Part shown: positions 32,501 through 44,008 of the stretch, piece after piece
Layout: every line of letters starts with the position of its first letter
How positions within the stretch are numbered: position 1 is the stretch's first letter
The notes under the pieces: generated by a model
What the model was told of the DNA's origin: nothing
What the model saw: only the letters and a program-made list of their open reading frames with translations
Databases searched by the model: none
Translations under genes and position numbers: made by a program
DNA from: Isoetes taiwanensis
Taxonomy: Eukaryota > Streptophyta > Lycopodiopsida > Isoetales > Isoetaceae
Assembly: GCA_021234155.1 (NCBI GenBank)
Contig: JAJEKV010000009.1
Coordinates: 8,688,546 to 8,752,545, forward strand
DNA: 64,000 nt
Direction: 5' to 3'

Positions 32501-34269
32501 ACTTAATTCCTTCCTTAATCTTAGCATTCAATAGGCTCTATATCTTGTTTGGTTAGTCCATCTCCTGCCTTTATGCAATTGCGGACATGACATTTTCAAG
32601 GTTTTATTTAGCTAGTTTGTCACACGTACCTAGAGTTGTCTATTACACTTTGCTTTCATATTGTTAGTTGGTTCATGGTTTAGTATTGTCGTTAGCGTCC
32701 TTATTGTTTTCTAGTTGTCCTTCCCTCGTTTGAGCCCTCTCAATTTTGCATTTAGTTGGAGTGTTATCCTAATTTTTAATTTACTATCTCACATTGAGTT
32801 GAGGTTTTTGAAGTTTCTATATGAAATACTTCACATGGCATTTTTAGCTAGTGCACTCATCTTGATAGATCGTGTTTCCTTGGGTCACAAATGTTAAGCC
32901 ACTTTTCTTTGTGCATGTCATTTGAGATTCTTTGTGCTTTTTAAGTCGTCTTGTCTTATTTGCCTTATGTTTGCTATTAGAGTACATATATGTGCTACTT
33001 TGTTAGTGTCCACCCTTTTCATTCTCAACTCTTACTTCGTCAAGTTCATGGTTTTATTCTCACCCTTTGTGGTTTTCATCAAGCCCCTAGTCATTTTATT
33101 GCCAAATATTTTAGTACAATTTGCACGGTTTCTGACTTACATTGCCTATTTTTGCAACGCCCATTCCTGAGGTTAGGTCTTGTACACACGTCATATTTTT
33201 AATTTCTCCTAGTTTGACCTTTCATTAGAGTTAGAGATTTTATTTTTCTCCATGTTATTTTGTCAAAGAGATGGAATGACCCTTGGATTAGGTGAGAATG
33301 ACCTTACTTATTGATAGGAGTTCAGCTAAGAGACCCTTTTTTATCTCTAATCCCCTTAGTTGCTCATAGTAATTTGGGCTTGAAATTTTTGCAATGGCAT
33401 GTCACTTGGTAGTTCTCTGGCTGCATATAGTTCTTTGACATGACGTACTAATACTTTTTACCTATCTATCAAGCTATCTCTTGGGGATTTAGGAGTTCAA
33501 TTTTCTTTCTCGTGCTTGTGTAGTCTCATTTTGTGTTTGCAGAGATCTCGTTTTTAGTCCACTTCCCATTAGACTTTTCAAATCACTCTTTCTAGTTTCC
33601 CTCGAGTTGGTTGTTACATGGTTGGTGCGAGAGGCATCTTCAGTTGGTGTTACTTTCTCGGGCTTTGTTGTGTGAATTCCTTGGTGTTTCCATTCTTGCA
33701 TTTTGAGGTTTTGTGGTTTTGAACACTTGTTTGTACTCCCAGTATATTTCGGTTTGATGGAGCCTTTTAGTATAGGTCCACTATTTTCTCAATGGGTGAA
33801 TATATTGTACTATTTTTCGTAGTGAGTAAATATGTTGTGCTTGAGCCCTCTTTTGCAATAGGGGTGTGGTGGTTTGGTCAGGTGTAGTTCCTACCCCTTG
33901 TGGATGGAGCTGTAGTTTGAGTTTTTGGCGTCCTTTGATGTTTTTTTTAGTGAGACGAGTCCCCCCGTCATGATCTTTTCTAGTTTGATGTTCCTTCCCT
34001 TGCACTTTTATTTCATTTTGTGAGATAGTCTAGGATTGGTCCTTTCAGCAATATTTTGAGTGGTTAAGGTTAAGATAGTTCATGTTAGCAGCTTTGCAGG
34101 GTATCATAGTATTCTTTTTAGTATTCTTGGCTGTTTGGATGCGTCCTGGTCTCTTGCTCCCGATCGCCTGCTCAGTTTCTTTGTCTTTGTGGTTCCCGCG
34201 TGGTGGTGACATTGTACCCTTAATTCTCTTAGACATGTAGTTTCCTGTTTTCTGCCTCTATTTTCAGCA
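29519..34269. other. T-rich intergenic block between the two 150-bp repeats
   Basis: Plus-strand sequence is strongly T-rich with few A, giving long hydrophobic pseudo-frames on plus and lysine/glutamine/threonine-rich ones on minus. No domain, splice-consistent exon set or transposon protein was recognised. One small direct duplication, TTAAGTTTGGCAATGGATGT, occurs at 31480 and 31526. Confidence 0.4.
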
Positions 34270-35083
34270 TGTTGTTTTGTTGTGTTGATTGAGTGCAACT
34301 AGGCTCTAGAAGTGCAATTTATCTGCGTTTTGAGATTAGCAGATAAATCCGCTTCTTGAGGCTAGTTGAGAGAGTCCCCCTTGGAGTATTTATAGTCTTG
34401 TTGCAGTTCTCTCATTTTCATCAGCCGTCTTTGAGCCTTCCCCTTTGTGGTCGCATGCTCCACCCTCCCTTCCGCCCTTTAGTTTTAGCCCCTTGAAGTT
34501 TTCTTGTACTCAATGTCTTAGTTTCTCAGCTTGATTAGCTCGTCGTTGACTTCTTGATCTTGTGAGGGTATCTTTACAATGGGCTGGAGGCTCTCACGCC
34601 AAGCATTGTTATTGGGGTAAATCTTATGACTTGAATGTTGGGATTTAAGTGGGGACGATATTGAGGGCCCTTGTGCCATGGTGGTGGGCCCTCGTATGCC
34701 AAAGATGTGGCGGCCTTTGTGCCAAGATTGGGGTCCTCGTACCAGGGGTTTCTTTATTCTTTTGCAGGGGTTTCTTTGTTCCTTTTGCAGATTTGCTCAA
34801 AGATGGATGCGGGAACGTCCTTTGCGTGTTTTGAGGGAATCTTGGCATATTGGGGTCGTGACGGACATTAGCAACGAAGGCCTTTAAATTTTTATGTACT
34901 TATTTGGATCCTTGTGGTACTTTGATGTCTTTTGTATGCCCAAAAAGGCCGGTGTGCATGAGGGATTATTAGTAGTGGCAAATTATTATACTGCAATTTT
35001 GGAAATAAAGGGGAGGGCCACATGGCTCATTCATTAGCGTGTTGTTTTGTTGTGTTGATTGAGTGCAACTAGGCTCTAGAAGA
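34270..35083 (+). repeat. Segment bracketed by a 45-bp direct repeat
   Basis: TGTTGTTTTGTTGTGTTGAT followed by TGAGTGCAACTAGGCTCTAGAAG occurs at 34270-34313 and 35040-35083. Copy 2 of the 150-bp repeat (34312-34457) starts at the end of the first. The bracketed 770 bp contain reiterated GGGCCCTTGTGCCA-like phrases (34660-34760) but no gene. It may be a remnant LTR or duplicated insertion. Confidence 0.5.
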
Positions 35084-35104
35084 ACTAAAAAGATATCATA
35101 CATA

Positions 35105-35945
35105 TTTTTTTTTTTATTGAAGGACGTTAGTCTATTCACCATCACATCATGAGTACAGTAGCTACATCACATTCTACATATCACATGGAAGCCAATCCAC
35201 TACCTAGCCGCGATACCTTATGCTAGGAGCTGCTTTGCATGTGATTATCGAGTACATATGGCAGGTTTAAGGTCTCTACCATAGGACCGGTTGGTCATAC
35301 TTGAACCCGTGACTTCGGGGTTGGTCATACATATATTATAAAATGGTAAGCGAATTTGCGTTCGGATGCCTATAATATGATTTGATATTCGTAAGCAGAA
35401 TGTGAGCCTAGCTAGTATTTTTGCTACAATAAGGAAAAGACATGGCACTAAAGGGCATCCTTGTCTAACCCCTTTTTTATTTGGAAAAATTCAGTGGGAG
35501 AGCTATTTATGATCAAAATTGAATATGCATTATTATTCAGTTTCATGATCCTGTCTATCAAAGTTGGATGAATTACAATATAGTCCATGTCATGTTCAAG
35601 GGCATTCCATTTGATGCAATCATATGCTCTCTTGAAGTCGAGTTTTAGTAACAAGAAATTTTGGTTAATATTTTATTCCAGTGAAGCGCTTCATTAGCTG
35701 TCACATAAATCAAGATAAACCTTTTAGAAAGAAATGCAAATTTGCATGGTATTTGGAAGACGGGGTTTAATCTTTTCTGCAATAATGTGGATATAGGTTT
35801 TGGAGGCCCCAAATATCCAATGGTTGGACAAGTATAGTTTTGAAGATTTGCTTTTTTTTGGCAATATTTGGCACGAAAATTATATGGTATGGTGCTAGGA
35901 TTTATGGGATATTGTGTAACGGCCAGTAGTTTAGAATTAGAGAAC
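35105..35945 (-). mobile_element. LINE remnant with reverse-transcriptase fragment
   Basis: On the minus strand the 3' end is a T run (A tail) at 35105-35115 preceded by the motif seen at other LINE tails here (plus: TTGAAGGACG). Upstream are RT pieces: VTANEALHWNKI and, in another frame, LKLDFKRAYDCIKWNALEHD, the conserved block before the QGCPL region of plant L1-type ORF2. At least one frameshift is present, and the region is 5'-truncated and internally deleted. Not functional. Confidence 0.75.
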
Positions 35946-35964
35946 AAAGGGTTTTGTTTTTTTA

Positions 35965-36025
35965 GGGAGTTTTTGTTTTCTTTTTTCTTTTCTTTTTTCT
36001 TTTCTTTTTTCCTTTTTTTTTTTGG
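35965..36025. repeat. Pyrimidine tract (TTTTC)n-like
   Basis: About 55 bp of T and C with almost no purine, next to the 5' end of the LINE remnant. Confidence 0.9.
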
Positions 36026-36599
36026 GCCATAGTGAGGTTTATCGTGGTAGCAAAGCCCTCTTTTTGTCAGGCTGCTGGCAAAGGCGAAGACAAGGCAGTT
36101 CCAAAAAGTCTTGTTTTTGCCTCTTGAGCAGGTCGATTTGGCCAGATGTAGGTCAATTGGGCTAGAGTTCTTTGCTTTTTCTTTTAAATTGTTGCTTTTT
36201 CCTCTTTTTTAATCCAAACAACTCTAATTAAGGGCATTGCCATGAATGTGATTCTAGTTTGTGCTTGTGACTTGTACTAGGATACTAAGTGTTTTACCCA
36301 AAATATCTTTTCGGATGGATGGTCTATGGTTTTCACCCAACAAGGTATGTCATACCAAGTTAACGACAATTATTTTGAAGAAAAATTAAAACAATCCCCC
36401 AAGGTTGGTATGCAAATGATTATCATCTTTTAAAAGCAAAAATAGCTCATTATACATTATTATGTCTAAATGAGAGATATAAAGTCGAATTTGAAAACTC
36501 CGCATCAATACAATCTTATTGAAGCCCATTCTATGTGATCCAAGTAAGTGTATATCTGGACTCCGTTTTCAATGATCTTTAGTTCGTTGGAAAGCTTGT

Positions 36600-38400
36600 T
36601 TTGAGAGCTCTCCGTCAACATCAATTTTGTTAGGGTTTGCTATCAGGTTAGGGGTTGGATTTGGGTCTGCTGATTTCGGCCACCTATAAGGGATGGGGAA
36701 GTCAGATATTGGTCCAGCATCCAAGGCGGCGGCAAAACGGCGTGCGTCTACCACCAGTCTAGTGATACGTGATCCCCCAGAATAATTCAGTGGGAAGTTC
36801 TTTGCCTTCAGTGGTGGCTACTCCAGTGGTTCTTGAAAAAAAGGATTTTTCTCCCTTGCAAGGCGCTGTGAGTAAAGGAGCAAAAGTTAATCGGAATTTG
36901 CATCAAACAGGTACAGATTCCAGTCCTAATGTAGTTCTTCAGCCTCGGGCAAGTATAGTGCTTGGAAGTCATCTGATTCTGATACAAAAGTTTCATATCA
37001 AAGATTTAGTGATTGGCTTTGTAACGATATATCTAGTGCATCTAGAAAGGCAAGGGTAGAAGCTGCTTTACAAGTGTTGTCTGAAGGGAGTAAGGATGAG
37101 TTGTCGGCAATCTTGGACACATTGAAAGCCCGACAGATTCAACTTCAACAACAATTGCCTCCAGATGACATATTTTACTAATCTGACTGTCAAAATGTAG
37201 TTCAAGCTTTTGGTATTCATGTGGTTGAAGTGTTCCATCAAGCTCATATTAAGTGTGTTGAGAACTTATCTTCCTATGCAGTTCTTGGGTATTTTACTGG
37301 TGGCTATTTAAATTTTTCACGGTTTCGTGTTTCGTGTTTGGTTATCTCGGCTTTTGAGATGCCTTCAACTTCCTCCTTTTCAGTCCATCAAGTTGTTGGC
37401 AAAAAACTTTGTTCTTATTATGTTTGAAAGTAGTGATGCAGTGGATTCTTTGATATCAAGAGGGATTGATCCACTTGGTGGGGAATATATAATGTACCAG
37501 TATTACTCTCCTGGCTTTACACCAGATATAGTTCGTGCATTAAAGATGCCTTCTTGGTTCTCGTTACCTAATCTTCCTCCCGATCTAATGGCTCATCAAT
37601 TTCTAGTTGCAATTGCAACGGGACTTGAGGTTCATATCTCACACTCCATCATGAATGGTCCAAGGATTTGTATTTCTATGCCAGTGGACTTGCCTTTACC
37701 AGATTGTATATTTATGAAGAGTGGGCCTTGATATAAGAAGTTGGATCTTAAGCTTCTGAATGGTCCCGTTTGTTTCATGAGAAGGAGGCTTTTGCTAGCT
37801 TTCGTCGAGATAATCGTGCATCTCAGGCATCTGTTCAAAGTTCTTCTCAGGTTCAAGCTCCCGTTGTTATTTCTTCATCTATTCATGATCAACCTTTGCC
37901 GGTTGCTTTGCATTCCTCGGCTATGGAAGATGCTCTACATATAGTTTTGATGGTGTCATCCATAACACCGTCAGCTGCAGCTATAGTTCCTACTACTCTC
38001 CACATTGCTGCTTCTGCTTCTCATGCTTCTGAGATTGTTATGGCTGATGGTCCTAATCCTCAGTGCGCTAAAGAGTCATGGCAACAGGTCAATTGGAAGA
38101 AGGCTGCGAGGAAGAAGTCTGTTATATCATCTTATGAGCCTATCCTACCTCGTACTATTCAGTGGCATGATAATTTGATGTCTGTTGATGATCATCTCGA
38201 TGCCGCAGATCATGTTGATTGTGATGAGGCCATTAAATGCCTCAAGTGGCACAAGGAGTATGATTATATACTGTATATGGGTGGTTTTTCTTAGTGGACT
38301 ATTTCGTCCTCTTGGTTTTGAGTCCCATGTCACAGGTCCCTTGTATGTTTGATTTTGCTTGATAATAGATTGTCGTCCTTCAAAAAGAAAAAAAGAAAAT
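36600..38400 (+). mobile_element. LINE with ORF1 only
   Basis: Plus-strand gag-like ORF1, broken by stops and frame changes. It begins MGKSDIGPASKAAAKRRAS at 36692; a charged, coiled-coil-like segment follows (around 36970-37180), then a DUF4283-like block (about 37200-37730) with AVLGYFTGGYLNFSRF, FVLIMFESSDAVDSL, and SWFSLPNLPPDLMAHQFLVA. ORF1 proteins of plant L1 elements have this order. The frame ends near 38294 and within 100 bp comes the LINE 3' signature CGTCCTTCAAAAAGAAAAAA (38374). ORF2 (endonuclease and RT) is absent, so the element is an internal-deletion derivative rather than the usual 5' truncation. Confidence 0.7.
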
Positions 38401-39005
38401 TCTAAAAAATGTCATGTAAATGTTTGGTATGCTATATCTTGTTGTGGGTATTATGCAAAATGTTGGTTGTTTAGAAAAGGACCACAAATTTGTTGGCCAC
38501 TTGGAATCGTGTAATCCAATGCCTATGTATGAACATGCATTTACTCTGGGGCCTTTTGGTTGAGGTTTTGTATTTTTTATATGTTTTCTTGGATGTACGC
38601 CTTCTAGAGTTGAATTTCATTCTCTAATATTTTGAATTTGTATATACATAGTACCAAGGTTATGATGACATAATGATTTATTGTATATTCTATTTTGTCA
38701 TCAATTGTGGTGTTGGCAAACTGATGATACCAATACCATATATGTATATCTTGGTTGTTTTCAAAGTTCCTCATGTTTTTATGTTTCAGATGCTTATGGA
38801 ATTTGCTATTCATGGTATCATTAAGCACAGATCTAACATGTACATTGTCTCCTTGGACTCTTTCATCTGGCCCCGGTTCGATTCCTGGAGAGCCTATAGA
38901 ATTAATTTTGGTTCATTGAGTTCTCAATGGTTTCCTCTTAGGAGTTCTCATGTTATTTAGCTCTATCTATATTACACCGTATTATATATAAGTTTCTTTA
39001 TCCTC
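38401..39005. other. Intergenic, no gene recognised
   Basis: AT-rich; only short frames. Confidence 0.4.
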
Positions 39006-39240
39006 CACTACAAGAGAGAAGGGGTATTAGCATCAACCATTACGTGAGATGGATATTTTTGGTAGTTTTTGAGGTGAAAAGAATGTTTTATAGCTAATAG
39101 CATCAGGTACGGTTAGATACTTCTCTAGTGCTAATTCCGATGCTATGTCTCATTCTATCGATGGGCTATATCATTTTAATTAAATTAGTGACATAACTGA
39201 CACTATAACTGCTGTAAGAGATGACACACTATGAATATGT
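39006..39240 (+). mobile_element. Probable CACTA transposon terminus
   Basis: CACTACAAGAGAGAAGGGGT at 39006 is close to the end at 14009 and matches the canonical CACTA terminus. GCATCA/GATGC and TGACA words recur over the next 230 bp, but less densely than at 14 kb. No opposite end recognised. Confidence 0.45.
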
Positions 39241-39262
39241 AGCAAAATAACAGGGGGTTCCA
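39234..39262 (+). repeat. Dispersed repeat E, outer edge
   Basis: AATATGTAGCAAAATAACAG followed by GGGGTT, matching the edge at 15035 and 15912. Confidence 0.5.
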
Positions 39263-39382
39263 GGGGGATTTGATATGGATGTAAAAATAACAATTCCTTA
39301 AACCATAGATCATATATCCCTAAAACAATTGAATGGGTTGTTATAAAAAAAACATAGATTCAAGATAAAAAAAAATCACATT

Positions 39383-39583
39383 AACTCACCCGGTATATTG
39401 GTTAAAGTAGTCTTATTAGTCCACATTGAGTTATTTTGGTAGAGGTTCAAGCCCCGTATTTCATATTCTAAAATCTTAGGCAAAGTCATATAGAGGTTCT
39501 ATATTCCCTCAAAACCTTAGGCGAAATCGTATTTTATATTTCAAAATCATAGGCGCCTCCAACCATAAATGACTATTAACACA
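39383..39583 (+). mobile_element. tRNA-derived SINE, copy 2 (partial)
   Basis: Same head as the minus-strand SINE at 23258-23558. The A box is decayed (TTAACTCACCCGGTA); the B box GGTTCAAGCCC is preserved apart from one base. The body continues through ATATTTCAAAATCATAGGCG and ends at the MITE boundary; the rest of the body is missing. Confidence 0.65.
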
Positions 39584-40012
39584 AACCATTAACACACAAC
39601 TAACATTATTACATTTAAATTAAAATCCCCCTTAAACCCCCTTTAGTTTGGGTGCATATTCACACGGGGGGTTATTTCGGGCAACGAGAGCTGTCGGATG
39701 GGCATATTTGCCCTTTATTACAAGATCTGGACCGTACATAGCGATCCTCGTTTGTGGGGTATGCATGTACAAGTTTTTGTATACTGTATATTAAGGTTTG
39801 CAAAATACTATAAGGTTTGAGACAATGTACTTAATGGTGTTAATTTTGTACATGTATTGTAAATTTTTTGAGGCTCTCGCTGCCCTACGTAACCCCCCGT
39901 GTGAATATGCACCCAAACTAAAGGGGGTTTAAGGGGGATTTTAATTTAAATGTGTTAAATGCAATGGTTTGTGTTAATAATGTTAGTTGTGTGTTAATGG
40001 TTTGTGTTAACT
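39576..40012. mobile_element. Long inverted-repeat MITE, copy 3
   Basis: Arms of about 105-125 bp (39576-39680 and 39890-40012) in inverted orientation around a loop homologous to copies 1 and 2. The outer arms contain AACACAAACCATTAACACA. It has inserted directly beside the SINE. Confidence 0.75.
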
Positions 40013-40529
40013 AAAAAAATTTTTGGCCCCTTCGGGGCCTTAAGGATGGTGTAGAGGTGTAGATATAGACATTACCTAATACTCTAATGATGGATTGTTG
40101 GAAAAAAAAAATTCGGCCCTTCGGGCCCTCATAAAACGAACAACATCTTAACTTTTGATATAAGTTCACTAGAACCAAGGCAGGGTGGCCATACAACATC
40201 ATCGGTAGAATACTCTGCTAATATTTATGTTATCATTTGCATTGAATAGCAATCCCATTGTGATTCCATAGAAAGACATATGTGCCTCTCCATACACAGG
40301 GTCAGCGTGTTACTTATTATCCATACATAGGGAGTTGAACCCTAGTGTCCAAATATGCAGCACTAGGGATTTAGATATTTAAAGTATGACGTGCATAACA
40401 AATAGTCTGGTAATAAAACAGAGTTATACTTCTCATTTCACATCTGGATTACACAGAATATCCACAGGTTTTATATTATAAATACGCTATGATCACACAC
40501 AGCTTGGTAATGAGCAAGAATCTATTCAT

Positions 40530-41224
40530 AGTTAGTCATTTTCATTGTAGCAATATCGGATTTATCTGCCTCTTTCAACCTGCAAGGCATATCTGATGTT
40601 AAAGAACGTGGATGTATCAGTTGCTAAAATATAGAGGAAATACCTTGTATAGAGGTGGAATTCCAATATCGATATCAAAGTAACTCTTGATGCAAACGTT
40701 CTCTTACAAGTGGCTTTTGCACTACATGCCAGACACACATAGCAGCTGACAAATGCATGAAGAACTCCAAGAAATGAGAAAATGGTATCAATACATTACC
40801 TGATATGTAAAGAAAAATGTAAGCAGCAATGTTCATATATGAGCGCCATCTATATCAGCATCACTCAGAATGATAATTTTATGGTATCGAAGCATGTCTT
40901 TAGAGAACTCTTCCCCCTGCAGTAGCCAAGGAACATGCTGACGTTAAAGTAACATTGATATACCTTTGTACAAAGTCCCAATGCGAGAATAAGATCCTGT
41001 AGCTCTTGGGTTTTGTATATTGCAGCATCATCCTTCCGTTCTACATTAAGGAGTTTTTCCTTCAATGGTAAGATCACCTAGAAGAGCAATTGTACTCATG
41101 TCAATTTCAATTGGATATAGAACATAAGCTTCATACTAAACAAGCACTCTTAATACCTGGAACTGGCGGTCTCTGCCCTGCTTTGCACTTCCTCTTGTTG
41201 ATTCTCTTTCCACAATAAATATTT
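40530..41224 (-). pseudogene. GYRB: DNA gyrase subunit B fragment, two nonsense codons
   Basis: Five exon remnants on the minus strand: 41157-41224, 40964-41077, 40800-40916, about 40644-40700 and about 40535-40579. In order they read [60 protein letters not shown] then DIDGAHI; IGIPPLYK; VERGR. This is the TOPRIM part of GyrB, the ATPase subunit of the type II topoisomerase of plant organelles. The catalytic EGDSAGG motif is changed to ERESTRG. CGA has become TGA after DGAHI (40833-40835), and a TAA (CAA expected) lies at 40562-40564. Splice sites remain. The N-terminal ATPase half and the C-terminus are absent, so it is a dead partial copy. Confidence 0.85.
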
Positions 41225-41812
41225 CTGTAAAAACATCCCATAGCATATGCCAAAGAAAAGAAGGAAAGGGAAGACCTGCTTCACTATCACAATGGCGATG
41301 GAGAAGCTCTGGAGATGAAGACGAAGGTGCTGCCATTATGCCCGAAATACAGTTTATTTCCGCCCTGCAGAGGAAGACAATGAGCTTTTGAAGAGACAAA
41401 TTAAGGAGCTACGATTTTGGATGAGCTCTGCAAATGTCTGTTTTAGGGCAATAGGGAATCAAACATTCCACCTCAAAACTGGAACAAGAGAGAAGGAAAA
41501 AGCTTATTTATTTGATTGAATAGCTAGAGAATAGTATTCGATGTGAGGCCCGAACCTGGGAAAATAATCTGTCAGGTAGAAATCGGAAGTCCCTGGATAC
41601 GTTCTGTTCTTCCAGTTGAAAGGCGGAAAACAAATCTCGATGGAAAGAATCGAAAAAGCAAATTTCAAAAACCCTAAAGTGAAGGGGCACGAGCATTGCA
41701 TGGATCTGAAAATTAGCAAAATAATCCCACAAATTTCTATAGGAAAACATGCATACAAGAGCACTCGCAACCACTCGATCTCCCCTCTTCAACAAAATCA
41801 ACGGCTAAAAAA
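41225..41812. other. Intergenic, no gene recognised
   Basis: A 97-aa minus frame overlaps another minus frame of similar length and a 69-aa plus frame; none has a motif. The upstream exons of GYRB were looked for and not seen. Confidence 0.4.
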
Positions 41813-41935
41813 CAACGCACTCTAGAAATACTAATTAGTACACCTAAACAAATACATCAACCAAATCATATAAAAACCATTGAAAAAAACGTACAAAAGT
41901 ACAAAAGAAACCCCCTGTTATTGTGCTACATATGC
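41813..41935 (-). repeat. Dispersed repeat E, terminal segment (inverted copy)
   Basis: Inverse of 15035-15152, from GCACTCTAGAAATACTAATT to AACCCCCTGTTATTGTGC. Its outer edge abuts a SINE tail at 41935. Confidence 0.6.
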
Positions 41936-42033
41936 GAAATGAAAGGTGCCCAGAGGCTCCAACATACGATCTGGGTCGTAGGATCAACAAATCTGACGAC
42001 TGTAGTAGTCCAGGGTGCACCTCGTTTTTTTCT
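41935..42033 (+). mobile_element. SINE 3' tail fragment
   Basis: Matches the body end of the SINE at 23258 (CATACGATCTGGGTCGTAGG in both, allowing one difference) and ends GTGCACCTCGTTTTTTT. The head is missing. Confidence 0.6.
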
Positions 42034-42345
42034 CTATGTCAGACTTTAATGGTGACCTCTATTGTGTCTCTGTAGTGACTCTATGTCTAACACTACCTTT
42101 GGTTCTAATTTTGACTCACTACTGACTCTATGTTTGACGTGACTTTATATCTAGCCCTATGTTTGACACTACCTTTGGTTCTAATTCTGACTCTATTACC
42201 GACTTTATGTTTGATGCTATTATTGACTCTATATCTAACCCTATGTCTGATGCTACCATTGACTCATACAGTAGTATGAACTCTACTATTCATGCTAACA
42301 TACTCTTGTCTATATACTGTCTCTAGATTTGATGCTATCATTGGC
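42034..42345. repeat. Degenerate repeat array, GACTCTATGT core
   Basis: About ten diverged units around GACTCTATGTTTGA and GATGCTACCATTGA, with unit spacing of roughly 20-50 bp. It may be the subterminal region of a transposon or a decayed minisatellite. Confidence 0.6.
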
Positions 42346-42739
42346 TCTATGCCCAACTCTATATAGTTGATACACTCTGACTATCATGCTTTTTACTATC
42401 CATTTTAAACTATTTGAATAATCTCATATGCAAAGATACCAAAAAAAAGAACTCAATTACCATTTATGGAATGAACCATTTGCCTCTACATTCTTAATAT
42501 AATTACTATTTCTCTAGATTTTTCACTTTCTCAAAGTCTTTATTTCATATCATCCTATGTGGCTAGAATAAGATTATCAATGCTATGAATACCATAATGT
42601 ATGCATTATCTCATTTATCTCATATGCCTCAAAACTTCATCAATGCTTAATATTATCAATTGTAATAAGAGGATCTCAACGCAATATTGATCAACCACAA
42701 CTAAATATACTTCAAAAACTAATTGAGTTTGTGTTCCAG

Positions 42740-44008
42740 AATGTCATATAGCAAATCACGCTCAACCTCCTCATGTCATCCAAGGGCTCCCTTCTTTAGT
42801 TACCGGGGGCAAAATGTGGAAGTGTCACCCACCTACAAATATTTGGGAGTGGAGTTCCCCTACTATGCATTGGGATGACAGGGGGCTGAAAGGCGCTTTA
42901 TATGTTGCAGAACAATAGTCATAGAGCGGAGTTATATGATTGGGCCCACCAGTCGCACTTGTTCAGGGTCTTGGCGGAACTTGTCCTATATGGCATTGAG
43001 GTCTATGGTCTAGTGGTGTCCCTTGCTACCTAGAATGACTTAGAACACGTGCAGAAAGCCTTCTTGGCTCGGGCACTGGGGGTGAAGTCCACAATCCCAT
43101 GTTAGATCCTCTTGCATGAGACAGGTTTCTTACCCCTTCAATGGGCAGCCCTTGATCGCCACATCTACTTTCAGAAGGTGGTCAATTTGGATGATGCTCG
43201 TCTCCCTAGCTTGGCTTATACTGTGACAATGGGACCACATCGCCTCAAGGCCTGTTGGAAGAAAAAGCGAGCTTAGTGGCTTGCTAGGTGGAATCTACAG
43301 GAGAATAAGTGCGTATAGGCACAAACAGAGGCAGATCACCATAGCTTGAGATAGTACCTTCTCAACAAGCTCTAGGATGCCATCGCTCTTGAACATGTCA
43401 AGACAGCATATTACCATTGCTACATAAACCCCATATTGGAACGGGGCCCACAACGCTACCTGTGTATCCATCTGCTTATGAAAAGGCATAGAGTCATTGC
43501 TCGATTCGCACAGGTGGACACCATCCTCGAATTCAGATAAGCATAAAAGAGCCACGACAAGACATGCTCTATCGATTCTGCCAAATGGAAGCCGTTGAGG
43601 ATGAATGCTATACTCTAGAGCTGTCCGACGTACGTTTAGATCTGGGCACTCTATGCTGAGTTGGTCAGGCCTGACCAGCCGCTACATGTGATACTGAGCA
43701 CGACTTCAGTACGGATGCTTGGATCATACCTTTAGGAGGTAATCGATGTGAGGGATCAGCTGTATCCCCGGACACTTGTATGACTTGTAAATTTGTTACA
43801 TGATATGTATATTTATACAGTTTAACAACACTCTTATTACTGTAACGGTTTTTCCCTCAAAAAACTTTCGGGAGGGGGGGAGGGGATTTTTTTAACCAGG
43901 ATAGTAATAATTCTGATGCGCTCTCTTATTGTATCCCATAGGCTGATTGGTCTCCGTGGACGATAAAAAACTCTATTCTATTCTATTCTATTCTTCTATT
44001 TCATCATC
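42740..44008 (+). mobile_element. LINE remnant of a second lineage, with (CTATT)n tail
   Basis: Plus-strand decayed ORF2 C-terminus with stops and frameshifts. It reads VEVSPTYKYLGVEF (42820), LFRVLAELVLYGIEVYG, HVQKAFLARALGVKSTI, then HVKTAYYHCYINPILERGPQ and a zinc-knuckle relic (LYRFCQM..EDECYTL, about 43560-43610). The order YLGV, LYG.EV, QKAFLARALGV and cysteine knuckle is that of a non-LTR RT distinct from the L1-type copies in this window. The 3' end is a pentamer run CTATTCTATTCTATT at about 43972-44000 rather than poly(A). Not functional. Confidence 0.7.

Noticed and set aside
15035-41935. Repeat E copies at 15.0 and 41.9 kb as the two ends of one 27-kb element
   Set aside because: Their orientation would allow it, but two more edge copies exist between them and no target duplication or transposase links them.
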